Assembly (NCBI GenBank): GCA_963840805.1
Contig: CAWJAJ010000017.1
Coordinates: 1 to 64,000, forward strand
Reading direction: 5' to 3'
Length of the DNA: 64,000 bases
Source: CADEEN01 sp963840805
Lineage (GTDB): Bacteria; Pseudomonadota; Gammaproteobacteria; Burkholderiales; Burkholderiaceae_C
The notes beneath the pieces were generated by a model. That model had not been told where the DNA came from and ran no database searches. It worked only from the letters and a program-made list of their open reading frames with translations. Every line of letters starts with the position of its first letter. Position 1 is the first letter of the stretch. This document shows, one piece after another, positions 9,200 to 17,806 of this stretch. Made by a program: the position numbers and the translations under genes.

Positions 9200-9946
9200 A
9201 TGAAGTTCAGCATCGTGACGGTGTGCTTCAACAGCGCCACAACCATCGCCGACACTCTGCGATCGGTAGCCATGCAGACGCACCCAGACGTTGAGCACAT
9301 CGTGGTGGACGGTGCTTCCAGGGATGCCACGATCGAGGTGGTGCGGCGTGACGGCACCCATGTTGCGCAGTTGGTTTCCGAGCCAGACAACGGCATCTAT
9401 GACGCCATGAACAAGGGCCTGTCCATGGCAACCGGCGACGTCGTCGCGTTCCTGAACTCCGACGACCGTTATGCCGACGCCAGCGTGTTGTCGGACGTCG
9501 CCACAGCGTTTGAGACCATGGGTTGCGACTACGTCTATGGTGATATCCAGATGGTCAACGAGACCGGCCAGCTCGTTCGCGACTGGAGAACTGGGACAGT
9601 GCCACCTGAGGGCCTCACAAGCTCGCAGATCCCGCACCCCGCGCTGTTCGTTCGCCGCCCACTGCTCATCGGCATCACGCCGCCTTTTGACACTAGTTAT
9701 CTGATTTCCGCCGACCTCAAACAGCAGCTGATCTTTGTCAACAAGCTCCGCGCCAAGGGTGTCTACGTACGCCGACCGCTGGCCGTCATGCGCATGGGCG
9801 GCGCCAGCACCGGGGGCCTGTCAAACTACGTTGCCGGCTGGCGGGAATCTAGGCGCGCCTTCAACGAGGTCCTTGGGAAAGGGGGCTTCTGGTACACGAT
9901 CAAGAAGGTGCTTTCAAAGCTCAGAGGCGTTCGTCTGTTGTCCTGA
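9200..9946 (+). CDS. Glycosyltransferase family 2 (WcaA-like)
   Basis: A 248-residue GT-A enzyme without membrane segments. The N-terminal beta-alpha nucleotide-binding region starts SIVTVCFNSATTI. VVDGASRDAT lies at 35-44, EPDNGIYDAMNKG at 61-73, and the DxD-like metal motif FLNSDDRY at 84-91. This pattern is typical of short GT2 enzymes of O-antigen and exopolysaccharide loci that transfer a hexose or heptose at the cytoplasmic membrane. An AAGGA nine bases before the ATG supports the start. It lies on the strand of the heptose genes, 318 bases away, and may use the heptose donor; that is inference from position only. Confidence 0.82.
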   Translation: MKFSIVTVCFNSATTIADTLRSVAMQTHPDVEHIVVDGASRDATIEVVRRDGTHVAQLVSEPDNGIYDAMNKGLSMATGDVVAFLNSDDRYADASVLSDVATAFETMGCDYVYGDIQMVNETGQLVRDWRTGTVPPEGLTSSQIPHPALFVRRPLLIGITPPFDTSYLISADLKQQLIFVNKLRAKGVYVRRPLAVMRMGGASTGGLSNYVAGWRESRRAFNEVLGKGGFWYTIKKVLSKLRGVRLLS

Positions 9947-9958
9947 GTGAACTGCCAC

Positions 9959-9982
9959 CTGTTGGGCACCCGAGCCCAACAG
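9959..9982 (+). terminator. Candidate hairpin terminator after the GT2 gene
   Basis: A perfect nine-base-pair stem (CTGTTGGGC / GCCCAACAG) with a six-base loop begins 13 bases after the glycosyltransferase stop codon. No T-tract follows, so it may be a weak or Rho-assisted terminator, or an RNA-stabilising hairpin. Confidence 0.45.
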
Positions 9983-9983
9983 C

Positions 9984-10112
9984 GAAGTCCGCGGCGCAGG
10001 TTCTTTCGGCGTGGCGAAATTCGTGCTCGACGACGGCAGGTACAGCTGGGAGTTCCTGCCCGCGGCGGGCAGCACGTTCACGGACCGCGGTGAAGCGGCC
10101 TGCGTGCAGTAG
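9984..10112 (+). pseudogene. Remnant of a metallophosphoesterase C-terminus
   Basis: In frame, this piece reads GSFGVAKFVLDDGRYSWEF, then FLPAAGSTFTDRG and a short Cys-containing tail before TAG. I recognise this as the extreme C-terminal strand pair found in secreted calcineurin-like metallophosphoesterases, which end in a sandwich with a Y-x-W-E-F pattern. Nothing of the catalytic domain (no GDxHG, GNH[ED] or GHxH motifs) is present upstream; the frame runs back only a few codons before the preceding hairpin. I take it as the 3' scar of a gene lost by deletion next to the toxin-antitoxin pair. It is short, so the identification is tentative. Confidence 0.4.
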
Positions 10113-10234
10113 TTTGACGGGTGCAGCCGGCATGGGCCGGCGGTGATGGCGAGGTTGGGGATCGAGTGCCCCAGCATAGGGAGGGCGGCCGTCGTGAAGC
10201 GCTGACGCGTCGTGGGAACCTCGCACGCGCGCGG

Positions 10235-10263
10235 TTGCGGGACGATGTTTATGTATATACAAT
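10235..10263 (+). promoter_or_regulatory. Promoter of brnTA with palindromic operator-like site
   Basis: TTGCGG at 10235-10240 and TACAAT at 10258-10263 are spaced 17 bases apart, a good sigma70 layout in an otherwise GC-rich context. A perfect ten-base palindrome TGTATATACA (10252-10261) overlaps the -10, where a repressor would block polymerase. BrnA-type antitoxins carry a DNA-binding fold and autorepress, so this is a natural operator candidate. Transcription starting about seven bases after the -10 would begin at the brnT start codon, so the message may be leaderless. Confidence 0.5.
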
Positions 10264-10269
10264 AACCAC

Positions 10270-10545
10270 GTGCGCATCACCTACGACCAAGCGAAGCGGA
10301 CACGAACGCTGGCCGACCGCGGCCTTGACTTTGACGACAGCTTGCTCGTGTTCGAAGGCATTACCGTTGAAATCGAAGACAGGCGCAAGGATTACGGAGA
10401 ACGACGCGTCATCTGCTACGGCATGCTCGAGGGCCGTATGGTGGTCGTCGGCTACACCCCGCGTGGCACGGTTCGCCACATCTTCAGCATGCGAAAGGCC
10501 AATGACCGTGAGCAAACCCGCCTCGCGCCCTACCTCAAAGTCTGA
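10270..10545 (+). CDS. brnT: BrnT family ribonuclease toxin
   Basis: A 91-residue protein starting at GTG. It matches BrnT in length and pattern: YDQAKRTRTLADRGLDF near the N-terminus (residues 5-21), then DRRKDYGERRVICYG and a C-terminal IFSMRKANDRE. BrnT toxins have a RelE-like fold and cleave RNA. The toxin precedes its antitoxin, as in the described brnTA arrangement, and the frames overlap by 44 bases, so the two are co-translated. No ribosome site is visible before the GTG. Confidence 0.85.
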   Translation: MRITYDQAKRTRTLADRGLDFDDSLLVFEGITVEIEDRRKDYGERRVICYGMLEGRMVVVGYTPRGTVRHIFSMRKANDREQTRLAPYLKV

Positions 10546-10804
10546 TCTGGCTCGCGTTGATGCGCATCGCATCAAGCCAGCTGAATACAAGTTGCTGCCG
10601 GAGCTTTCCGATGAAATGCTTGCTCGCGCGGTGGTGAAGAAGGGCGGCCGCCCGCGCTCCGTCAACCCGCGACAACTCATCTCTCTGCGCTTGCCGGCCG
10701 ATGTGGTTGCCCGCTGGCGCGCCACTGGTCCTGGGTGGCAAACCCGCATGGCCGAGCGCCTGAGCAAGGTTGCCGTTGGGTCACGTGCAAAGAGCGAAGC
10801 CTAG
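10502..10804 (+). CDS. brnA: BrnA family antitoxin
   Basis: A 100-residue basic protein starting at the ATG at 10502, inside the brnT frame. The C-terminal half contains RQLISLRLPADVVARWRAT, the ribbon-helix-helix-like stretch that gives BrnA dimerisation and DNA binding. The N-terminal, lysine-rich part should wrap the toxin. A longer open frame runs back to 10121, but that extension lies over the promoter and has no family character. It ends 29 bases from the convergent polysaccharide operon. Confidence 0.82.
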   Translation: MTVSKPASRPTSKSDLARVDAHRIKPAEYKLLPELSDEMLARAVVKKGGRPRSVNPRQLISLRLPADVVARWRATGPGWQTRMAERLSKVAVGSRAKSEA

Positions 10805-10832
10805 AAGAAACAGCAGACTCGCCGCAGTCAGC

Positions 10833-12731
10833 TCACGCCAGCGGCGCCGCGCGGTACTCCGGCACCAGCCCGGCCAGGGCCCGCTGCGCCGTGATGGCGT
10901 CGGAGCCAATCTCCTCTGCGGCGCGGGCCACGGCCAACAGCGCCTCGAGCGGCACACCGCGCGATTCGAGGCGGGCCACGCGCAATGCCGGCACCGGGGT
11001 CGGCAGCGTGGTGTCGGCGTCGGCGAGCAGTTCCTCGTACAGCTTCTCGCCCGGCCGCAGACCGGAGAACTCGATCGCGATGTCTTCTTCGGTATGGCCG
11101 GCCAGGCGGATCAGTTGCCGCGCCAGATCGACGATCTTCACCGGCTCGCCCATGTCGAGCACCAGCACCTGGCCGCTCTCGCCGATCGCCGCGGCCTGCA
11201 GCACCAGCCGCGCGGCTTCGGGGATGGTCATGAAGTAGCGAATGATGTCGGGGTGCGTCACCGTCACCGGGCCGCCCTTCTCGATCTGCTCCTTGAACTT
11301 CGGGATCACGCTGCCGCTGGAGCCGAGCACGTTGCCGAAGCGCACCGCCATGAACTTCGTCGCCGCATGCTCGGCCGCGAGCGCGGAGATCACCATCTCG
11401 GCGGCGCGCTTGGTGGCGCCCATCACGTTGGTCGGGTTGACGGCCTTGTCGGTGCTGATCAGCACGAAGCGCTCGCACCTGGCCTCCGCGGCGGCCAGCG
11501 CGGCGTGGTAGGTGCCGAGCGTGTTGTTGCGCAGGCAGGCCCAGGCGTTTTCCTCCTCCATCAGCGGCACGTGCTTGTAGGCCGCGGCATGGAACACCAC
11601 CTGCGGTTGCCACTTCGCGAACGTGGCGCGCAGGTGCTCGAGGTCCTTCACGTCGCCGATCAGCTTCACCAGAGGCAGCCGCGGGAAGTGCTCGGCCAGG
11701 TCCTGCTCGACGGTGTAGAGGTTGAACTCGCTCAACTCGTAGAGCACCAGCCGCGCCGGCGCGTAGCGCGCCACCTGGCGGCACAGCTCGCTGCCGATGC
11801 TGCCGCCGGCGCCGGTGATCAGCACCGTCTTGCCGTGCAGGCAGGCGTCGATGCCGGCCTCGTCGAGCTGCACCGGCTCGCGGCCGAGCAGGTCTTCGGG
11901 CTCGATGTCGCGCACGCGGTTGACCTGCGTGCCGGCCTGCAGTTCCTCGGCCGACGGCACCGTCAGCACCGGCAGGCCGGTCTGCGCGCACCACTCGAAC
12001 AGCCGCTTGCGTTCACTGCCACGCAACGACGGCAGCGCGATCACGAGGTGCGTGGCGGCGCCGCGCACGGCCTTGTCCTGCACCGCGGCCAGCGGCCCGA
12101 GCACCGGCACGCCGGCGATGCGGGCGCCGCGCTTGCCCGGGTCGTCGTCGAGCAGGCCGAGCACCGTCCAGCCCTGCTGGTGGATGCCGGCCAGCAGGCG
12201 CCTGGCCGCCTCGCCGGCACCGAGCACCAGCGCGCGGCGGATCTCGGTGTCGCTGCCGGTGATCTGCTTGCGCGCGTGTTCGTACACCATGCGATAGGCG
12301 ATGCGCACCACGCACACGCCCATCAGCGTGACGATCGGGTGCAAAGCCAGCACCGCACGCGGCACCTTGGCCAGGCCGAGACCCATCACGACGGCAGCAC
12401 TGGCGGCGCCGGCGGCGGCGCAGGCGATCGTCAGGCGCTGCACTTCGCCGAAGCCGGAAAAGCGCCACATGCCCTGCGGCACCCGCAGCGCGGCAAAGGC
12501 CACGAGGTAGGCCGCGATCACGCCGAGCATCACCCAGGCGTCGTAGCCCGGCCTTGCGCTGATCCAGCGCTCGAAGCCGAGACGGAACAGGTAGGTCGCG
12601 TTCCAGCAGGCGGCGATCACGACGCCGTCGATGGCCAGCGACAGCGGCTCGCGGTGCGGCCGCAACTGCGCCAGGAAGCGATCGAGGCGGTGCCAGACCG
12701 TGAGGGCCGGCTCGGTGCGGCGTTCGCTCAC
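10833..12731 (-). CDS. Polysaccharide biosynthesis NDP-sugar dehydratase/epimerase (FlaA1/CapD/WbpM family)
   Basis: A 632-residue inner-membrane enzyme starting at a GTG that overlaps the upstream stop (GTGA). The N-terminal part has four predicted membrane helices (about residues 25-130), then a first Rossmann-like region with LGAGEAARRL. The catalytic SDR domain starts near residue 300 with TGAGGSIGSE. The STDKAVNPTNVMGATKR segment has Met where ordinary SDRs have Tyr, as in WbpM/PglF-type 4,6-dehydratases. The probable reaction is UDP-GlcNAc to the 4-keto-6-deoxy sugar, which the adjacent DegT aminotransferase could aminate. It is the last gene of the operon. Without correction it appears fused to the sugar transferase because of a frame break. 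Confidence 0.85.
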   Translation of the reverse strand: MSERRTEPALTVWHRLDRFLAQLRPHREPLSLAIDGVVIAACWNATYLFRLGFERWISARPGYDAWVMLGVIAAYLVAFAALRVPQGMWRFSGFGEVQRLTIACAAAGAASAAVVMGLGLAKVPRAVLALHPIVTLMGVCVVRIAYRMVYEHARKQITGSDTEIRRALVLGAGEAARRLLAGIHQQGWTVLGLLDDDPGKRGARIAGVPVLGPLAAVQDKAVRGAATHLVIALPSLRGSERKRLFEWCAQTGLPVLTVPSAEELQAGTQVNRVRDIEPEDLLGREPVQLDEAGIDACLHGKTVLITGAGGSIGSELCRQVARYAPARLVLYELSEFNLYTVEQDLAEHFPRLPLVKLIGDVKDLEHLRATFAKWQPQVVFHAAAYKHVPLMEEENAWACLRNNTLGTYHAALAAAEARCERFVLISTDKAVNPTNVMGATKRAAEMVISALAAEHAATKFMAVRFGNVLGSSGSVIPKFKEQIEKGGPVTVTHPDIIRYFMTIPEAARLVLQAAAIGESGQVLVLDMGEPVKIVDLARQLIRLAGHTEEDIAIEFSGLRPGEKLYEELLADADTTLPTPVPALRVARLESRGVPLEALLAVARAAEEIGSDAITAQRALAGLVPEYRAAPLA

Positions 12732-13346
12732 GCGGCCCCCGCAGTGAACAGGCGTGCCCACAGCACGCGCAGCGTGCCACCGATCACGCGCAAGTCGGTC
12801 GCCAGGTTGGCGTGCTCGGCATACGCCGCCGCGGCGCGCAACTTCTTGGGCAGCAGCACCTCGACGTATTCGCGCTCGGGATCGGCGGCGCGCGCCAGCA
12901 GCGCGCTTTCGTCGGCGAACTCGAGCGACACCGGGTCGGTGATGCCTGGGCGCACGGCAAGCACCTTGTCGCGCAGCTCGGCGGGGTACTTCGCCACATA
13001 CGACGGCACTTCGGGCCGCGGGCCGACCAGGCTCATGTGGCCGGCCAGCACGTCGATCAGTTGCGGCAGTTCGTCGAGCTTGCTGCGGCGCAGGAAGGCG
13101 CCGGCACGCGTGATGCGCGGGTCGTCTCCGATCGTGAGTCGGCGGCCCGCGCTCCGGCGCGTCGGCCACCATCGTGCGGAACTTGTGGATCGCGAACGGC
13201 CGGCCGTGGCGGCCGACGCGCTGCTGGCGGAACAGCGCCGGGCCGGGCGAGTCGAGCTTGATCCACAGCGCGATCAGTGCCAGCAGCGGCGCCAGCAGCG
13301 CCAGTGCGACAGCGGCGCCGAGCAGGTCGAACGCGCGCTTGGCCAT
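12728..13346 (-). CDS. Initiating sugar-phosphate transferase (PglC/WcaJ-type), frame broken
   Basis: Transfers a sugar 1-phosphate to undecaprenyl phosphate and so starts the repeat unit. The N-terminus has one re-entrant hydrophobic segment (LLGAAVALALLAPLLALIAL) and then the family motif KFRTM; the second part has LAGHMSLVGPRPEVPSYV and a Pro-rich PGITDP. The frame breaks near 13139: the first piece reads into another frame, while the second continues in the frame ending at 12728. One surplus base there restores a roughly 205-residue protein of normal length, so I judge it intact in the organism. It starts 11 bases after the aminotransferase stop. Confidence 0.82.
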
Positions 13347-13357
13347 CGCCGTCGTGC

Positions 13358-14515
13358 TCAGGCGTGCAGCGCCGCGCGCACCGCGGCCACCACGCGCTGC
13401 ACGTCGGCGTCGCTCATGCGCGTGTACAGCGGCAGGCTCGCCATGCGCTCGTAGGCATGCTGGCTGGCCGGGAACATCGCCGCGTCGAGGGCGTAGCGAT
13501 CGCGCCAGTACGGGTGCAGGTGCAGCGGGATGTAGTGCACGCTGGCGCCGATGCCGGCGGCGAACAGCCGTTCGATGAAGGTGTTGCGATCGACGCCGGC
13601 GCCGTCGGCCAGGCGCAGCACGTACAGATGCCAGGCGTGCGTATCGCCGGGCAGCGGCCGCGGCGGCGTGACGACCGGCAGCCCCGCCAGCGCGGCGTCA
13701 TACTGTGCCGCGATCTCGGCGCGCCGGTGCTGGAAGCGATGCGCCTTCTTCAATTGGTGCAGCCCGAGCGCGGCGGCGATGTCGGTCAGGTTGTACTTGA
13801 AGCCGGGGGCGACGATCTCGTAGTACCAGCTCGGCACCGTGGCGGTGAAGCGGTCGAACGCATCCCGGCTCATGCCGTGCAGGCGCATCACCTTGGCCCG
13901 TGTCGCCAGCGCCGCATCGCGCGTCACCAGCATGCCGCCCTCGCCGGTGGTGATGGTCTTGTTGGCGTAGAAGCTGAACACCGTGGCGTCGCTGGCCAGC
14001 GTGCCGACGAGCCGGCCGCCGCAGGTGGCGGGCAGCGCATGCGCCGCATCCTCCACCACCCTCAGGCCGTGGCGCGCAGCGATTGCCAGGATCGCCGGCA
14101 TGTCGGCCGCCAGGCCGGCGTAGTGCACCGGCAGGATCGCCTTCGTGCGCGGCCCGATCGCGGCTTCGATCGCCGCCGGGGCGATGTTCAGCGTCGCCGG
14201 GTCGATGTCGACCAGCTTCACGTCGGCACCGAGGTAGCGCACCACCTCGGCGGTGGCGGTGAAGGTGTGGGTGGTGGTGATGACCTCGTCGCCAGGGCCG
14301 ATGCCGATGGCCTCGAGCGCCAGGTGCAGCCCGGCGGTGGCCGAGTTGACGGCGATGCAGTGCAGCCGCTCGTCGCCGAGGAAGGCGGCGAAGTCCGCCT
14401 CGAAGCGCCTGGCCTTCGGCCCGGTGGTGACCCAGCCCGACTTCAGCGTGTCGACGACTTCGGCGATTTCTTCATCGCCGATCTCGGGCAGGGCGAAGGG
14501 CAGGAAGGGCTTCAT
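13358..14515 (-). CDS. DegT/DnrJ/EryC1/StrS aminotransferase
   Basis: A 385-residue PLP enzyme. The catalytic lysine is K186 in SFYANKTITTGEGG, and VEDAAHA (154-160) holds the aspartate that pairs with the pyridine nitrogen. These enzymes aminate keto-sugar nucleotides; next to the 4,6-dehydratase it most likely makes a UDP-4-amino-4,6-dideoxy sugar as in PglE or ArnB relatives. The frame is open upstream to 14674, but the ATG at 14515 overlaps the ugd stop (ATGA) and gives the normal length, so I use it. The frame is unbroken. Confidence 0.87.
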   Translation of the reverse strand: MKPFLPFALPEIGDEEIAEVVDTLKSGWVTTGPKARRFEADFAAFLGDERLHCIAVNSATAGLHLALEAIGIGPGDEVITTTHTFTATAEVVRYLGADVKLVDIDPATLNIAPAAIEAAIGPRTKAILPVHYAGLAADMPAILAIAARHGLRVVEDAAHALPATCGGRLVGTLASDATVFSFYANKTITTGEGGMLVTRDAALATRAKVMRLHGMSRDAFDRFTATVPSWYYEIVAPGFKYNLTDIAAALGLHQLKKAHRFQHRRAEIAAQYDAALAGLPVVTPPRPLPGDTHAWHLYVLRLADGAGVDRNTFIERLFAAGIGASVHYIPLHLHPYWRDRYALDAAMFPASQHAYERMASLPLYTRMSDADVQRVVAAVRAALHA

Positions 14516-15855
14516 GCGGCCTGCGACAGCGGGCTCGGCCGGCCGATGCTGTGGTATTCGATGCCCATCTGCCGCATCAACGCCGGCTCGAACAGGTTGC
14601 GGCCGTCGAAGATCAATGGCTGTCGGAGTCGCGTGGCGATGGCGTCGAAATCGGGGCTGCGGAACTCCCGCCACTCCGTCACGATCACCAACGCGTCGGC
14701 GCCCTCCAGCGCGGCCACGGCCGACGGCGCATAGTGCAGGCCCGCCCGATCCGGCATCGTGCGCCGCGCTTCGTCCATCGCCACCGGGTCGTAGGCCACG
14801 ACTTCGGCACCGCGGTCCAGCAGCAACCCGATGAGGGTGCGGCTGGGTGCCTCGCGCATGTCATCGGTGCCCGGCTTGAACGCCAGGCCCCAGAGCGCGA
14901 AACGCTTGCCCGTCAGATCGGCGCCAAAGCGGCGCGCGATCTTCTCCACCAGGACCTGCTTCTGTGCATCGTTGACCGCCTCGACCGCCCGCAGCAATCG
15001 CAATTCGTGCCCGGCCTCGGCGGCGAACTTCAGCATCGCCTTCACGTCCTTCGGGAAGCACGAGCCGCCGTAGCCGGCACCGGCATAGAGGAACTGGGTG
15101 CCGATGCGCGGGTCGCTGCCGATGCCCTGGCGCACATGCTCGATATCCGCACCGACCGATTCGGCCACCCGCGACAGTTCGTTCATGAAGCTGATGCGCG
15201 TGGCCAGCATCGCGTTGGCGGCGTACTTCGTGAACTCCGCGCTGCGCGTGTCCATGACCAACACGCGGTCGTGGTTTCGCACGTACGGGGCGTACAGGGC
15301 GCGCAGCAGCAGCACCGCGCGTTCGTCGTCCGCACCCACGATGACGCGATCGGGGCGCATGAAATCATCGACCGCGGCACCCTCCTTGAGGAACTCCGGA
15401 TTCGACGCCACGGCGAACCCGACCGTGACGCCCCGCGCCTCGAGCGCAGCGGCGATCGTCGCACGCACGCGGTCGGCGGTGCCCACCGGGACCGTGCTCT
15501 TGTCGATCACCACCTTGTAGTCGGTCATGCGCTCGCCGATCGCGCGTGCGGCAGCGAGCACGTGCTGCAAGTCGGCCGATCCGTCCTCGCTCGGCGGCGT
15601 GCCGACGGCAATGAACTGCAGCGTGCCGTGGGCCACCGCATGATCGACATCGGTCGTGAACTCGAGCCGCCCGCCGTCTGCATTGCGCCGCACGAGCTCG
15701 AGCAACCCGGGCTCGTGGATCGGCAAGCCGCCGCCCTTGAGCGTCTCGATCTTGCGCGCGTCGACGTCCAGGCAGACCACGTGGTTGCCCATTTCGGACA
15801 GGCAGGCTCCGGTCACAAGGCCGACGTAGCCCGTCCCGGCGACAGTAACTTTCAT
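14512..15855 (-). CDS. ugd: UDP-glucose 6-dehydrogenase
   Basis: Oxidises UDP-glucose twice to UDP-glucuronate with NAD. The 447-residue frame is intact. AGTGYVG at 6-12 is the Rossmann loop, NPEFLKEGAAVDDF lies at 152-165, and the active-site Cys266 sits in GGSCFPKD. That cysteine motif is the UDP-glucose type; UDP-GlcNAc dehydrogenases such as WbpA usually carry a histidine-containing variant. AAAGGA eight bases before the ATG is a good ribosome site. It is preceded by a methyltransferase gene 25 bases away and coupled by ATGA to the aminotransferase. Confidence 0.92.
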   Translation of the reverse strand: MKVTVAGTGYVGLVTGACLSEMGNHVVCLDVDARKIETLKGGGLPIHEPGLLELVRRNADGGRLEFTTDVDHAVAHGTLQFIAVGTPPSEDGSADLQHVLAAARAIGERMTDYKVVIDKSTVPVGTADRVRATIAAALEARGVTVGFAVASNPEFLKEGAAVDDFMRPDRVIVGADDERAVLLLRALYAPYVRNHDRVLVMDTRSAEFTKYAANAMLATRISFMNELSRVAESVGADIEHVRQGIGSDPRIGTQFLYAGAGYGGSCFPKDVKAMLKFAAEAGHELRLLRAVEAVNDAQKQVLVEKIARRFGADLTGKRFALWGLAFKPGTDDMREAPSRTLIGLLLDRGAEVVAYDPVAMDEARRTMPDRAGLHYAPSAVAALEGADALVIVTEWREFRSPDFDAIATRLRQPLIFDGRNLFEPALMRQMGIEYHSIGRPSPLSQAA

Positions 15856-15880
15856 CGGAAGCGTCCTTTACAGCAAGTGC

Positions 15881-16576
15881 CTATCGCTTGTGGAGCCAGG
15901 CGATGCAGTGTGTGCGCAGCCACGGCAGCGCATTGAAAACAGTGTAGAGGCTCGGGTGCAGCGCACAGACGCTGCGCGCCAGCGGCGGCGCCAGCGTGAC
16001 GCGCCGGGCCGTGATGCAAGCTTGCGGGAACAGCGTGCGCACTTCGGCCAGCGGCACGCCGCGCACATCGGGGTTGCGCGGGTTGTCGACGGTGAAGTCG
16101 TACCACAGCACCGCGCCGCCCGGGGCCAGCCAGCGCCACATCGCAGCAGCGAGCGCACCGCGCGTTGCGCTGCCCTGCAGCGAGCTGAAGACGGTGGACT
16201 GCAGCACCAGATCCTGGCTGCCGGCATCGACCGGGGCGTCGATCGCATCGCCCTCGATCAGCCGCAGCGCCGCCGGCAGCGCTCGCCGCGCATGGGCGGC
16301 GCGCTCGGGCAGCAGTTCGATGCCGGTCAGATTCTCCGGCACGAAGCCCAGCCTCAGCAGCTCCAGCAGGTTGCCGCCGGCGCCGCAGCCGACCTCCAGC
16401 GCGCGCTTGTCACCCAGCGTGTCCCAGCCGGCGCGCGCGAACAACCCCAGCATCGCACGCTGGCGCTCCTGCACCAATTGCCACACGTCGGGCCGCAGCA
16501 TGCTGTAGCGGTCGGGCGCGCCGCGTCGGGCGTAGCGCGCAGCCATCGCGTCGAGGTCGTCGCGAGGTGCGCTCAT
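15881..16576 (-). CDS. Class I SAM-dependent methyltransferase
   Basis: A 231-residue soluble protein. The SAM-binding motif I is LEVGCGAGGNLL near residues 60-71, followed by a GIEL acidic strand end and GDAIDAP (motif II region). The later LAPGGAVLWYDF matches the motif III/post-III region. The substrate is not evident; its place between a GT4 gene (ATGA overlap) and ugd suggests methylation of a sugar or of a chain end in the same polysaccharide. The C-terminus is hydrophobic and may associate with the membrane. Confidence 0.78.
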   Translation of the reverse strand: MSAPRDDLDAMAARYARRGAPDRYSMLRPDVWQLVQERQRAMLGLFARAGWDTLGDKRALEVGCGAGGNLLELLRLGFVPENLTGIELLPERAAHARRALPAALRLIEGDAIDAPVDAGSQDLVLQSTVFSSLQGSATRGALAAAMWRWLAPGGAVLWYDFTVDNPRNPDVRGVPLAEVRTLFPQACITARRVTLAPPLARSVCALHPSLYTVFNALPWLRTHCIAWLHKR

Positions 16577-17806
16577 TGGCGCTGCCTGGCGGCCGCAATG
16601 GCCTCCAGGAACCGTTGTGCCAGGACCGGGTAGGTGTGGTGCGCCTGCACGAAGGCACGGCCACGCACACCCATCGCACGGCGCTCGGTGGCCGGCAACG
16701 CGGCCAGGCGCAGCAGGCCGGCGGCCACCGCCGCAGCATCGGCCGGCGCGACCGTCACGCCGCAGCCGGCCTCGGCAACGGGGTCGTTGCCGGCCTCGAC
16801 CGAATGCAGCACCGCGCAGCCGGCCATCATGTAATCCATCAGCTTGTTCGGCGCGATGCCGAAGCGGTAGATCGGCACGCGCTGCCAGCCGATGTAGGCG
16901 ATGTCGACTTGCGCCAGCAACGATGGCACCTGCGCCTTGGGCACGGGCGCCAGCAGCGCGACGTTCGTCGACCCCTCGGCGGCGATGCGCGCGGCGAGGT
17001 GCTCGCGCAGATGGCCATCGCCGACCAGCACGAAGCGCAGCGGCGCATCGCGCAGCCGCGCGGCGGCGTCGAGCAGCGTGTCGAGCGCGTTGGGCTCGCC
17101 CATCGACCCGGCATAGCCAACCACGGCGGCGCCGACGGCGCGTGCGGCATCGATGGCCTGCTGCACGTCACCGCGCAGCGGCGCCGGCGCAAGCTGCCAA
17201 TCGTCCGGCGAGATGCCGTTGGGCACGATCGCGAGCCGGGCCAGATCGAGCCCGTGCGCAGCCATGTGGGCGTGCACCTTCGGCAGCATCGACACCACCA
17301 GATCGGCGTGACGGTAGGCGCTGTTCTCGGCCCATTGGCACAGCAGTGCGAACGGGTGCCACTTCGACATCCCCGACAGCTCGATCGGCGACAGCGGCCA
17401 CAGGTCGTGCACCTCGTGCACCAGCTTCGCGCCGGCCCGGCGGGCGATGCGCCGCGCCGGCCAGCAATCCATCGGGTAGGTGCTCGAAGCGATCACCACG
17501 TCGGGGCGGTAGCGCAGCGGCCAGGCGCGGCGCATCGGCCCACACCTGGCGCAGGAACGAGGCGATGTTGCGCAGGCGGCCGGGGCCGTTGCCGCGGTAG
17601 CGCGGCGTCGGCAGCCAGCGGTAGGCGATGCCGTCGATCACCTCGTCGCCGCCCGTTGGCTGGCTTGCGCGCACATGCGAGAAGTTGGCCGCCACGACGA
17701 GCACCCGGTGCCCCGCGCGCACCCACTCCCGCGCCAGGTAGTACGGCCGGTACTCCATGCCGAGCGCGGGCGTGCCGGCGTAGTGGTTGAGCAGCAGGAT
17801 GTTCAC
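16573..17806 (-). CDS. Glycosyltransferase family 4, frame broken
   Basis: The N-terminus begins at a GTG at 17806 (MNILLLNHYAG after initiation) that overlaps the previous stop. The second half, from about 17535, lies in another frame, so there is one indel near 17530. Joined, about 410 residues form a GT-B enzyme: an N-terminal acceptor domain with MEYRPYYLAREW, then VPNGIS, GYAGSMG and the donor-binding EAG stretch near SVEAGNDPVAEAGCGV. WbuB-like transferases have this layout. The break is probably a sequencing error, since both halves keep strong family character. Donor sugar unknown. Confidence 0.78.

Noticed and set aside
10833..13346. Apparent fusion of sugar-phosphate transferase and WbpM-like dehydratase
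   Set aside because: The fusion arises only from the frame break near 13139. The transferase continues in another frame, ends at 12728 and overlaps the dehydratase GTG in the normal GTGA manner.
10770..13454. 894-codon open frame on the plus strand
   Set aside because: It lies antisense to the dehydratase and sugar transferase genes; its translation is rich in Arg, His and Gln with no motif. It is a GC-rich shadow frame.
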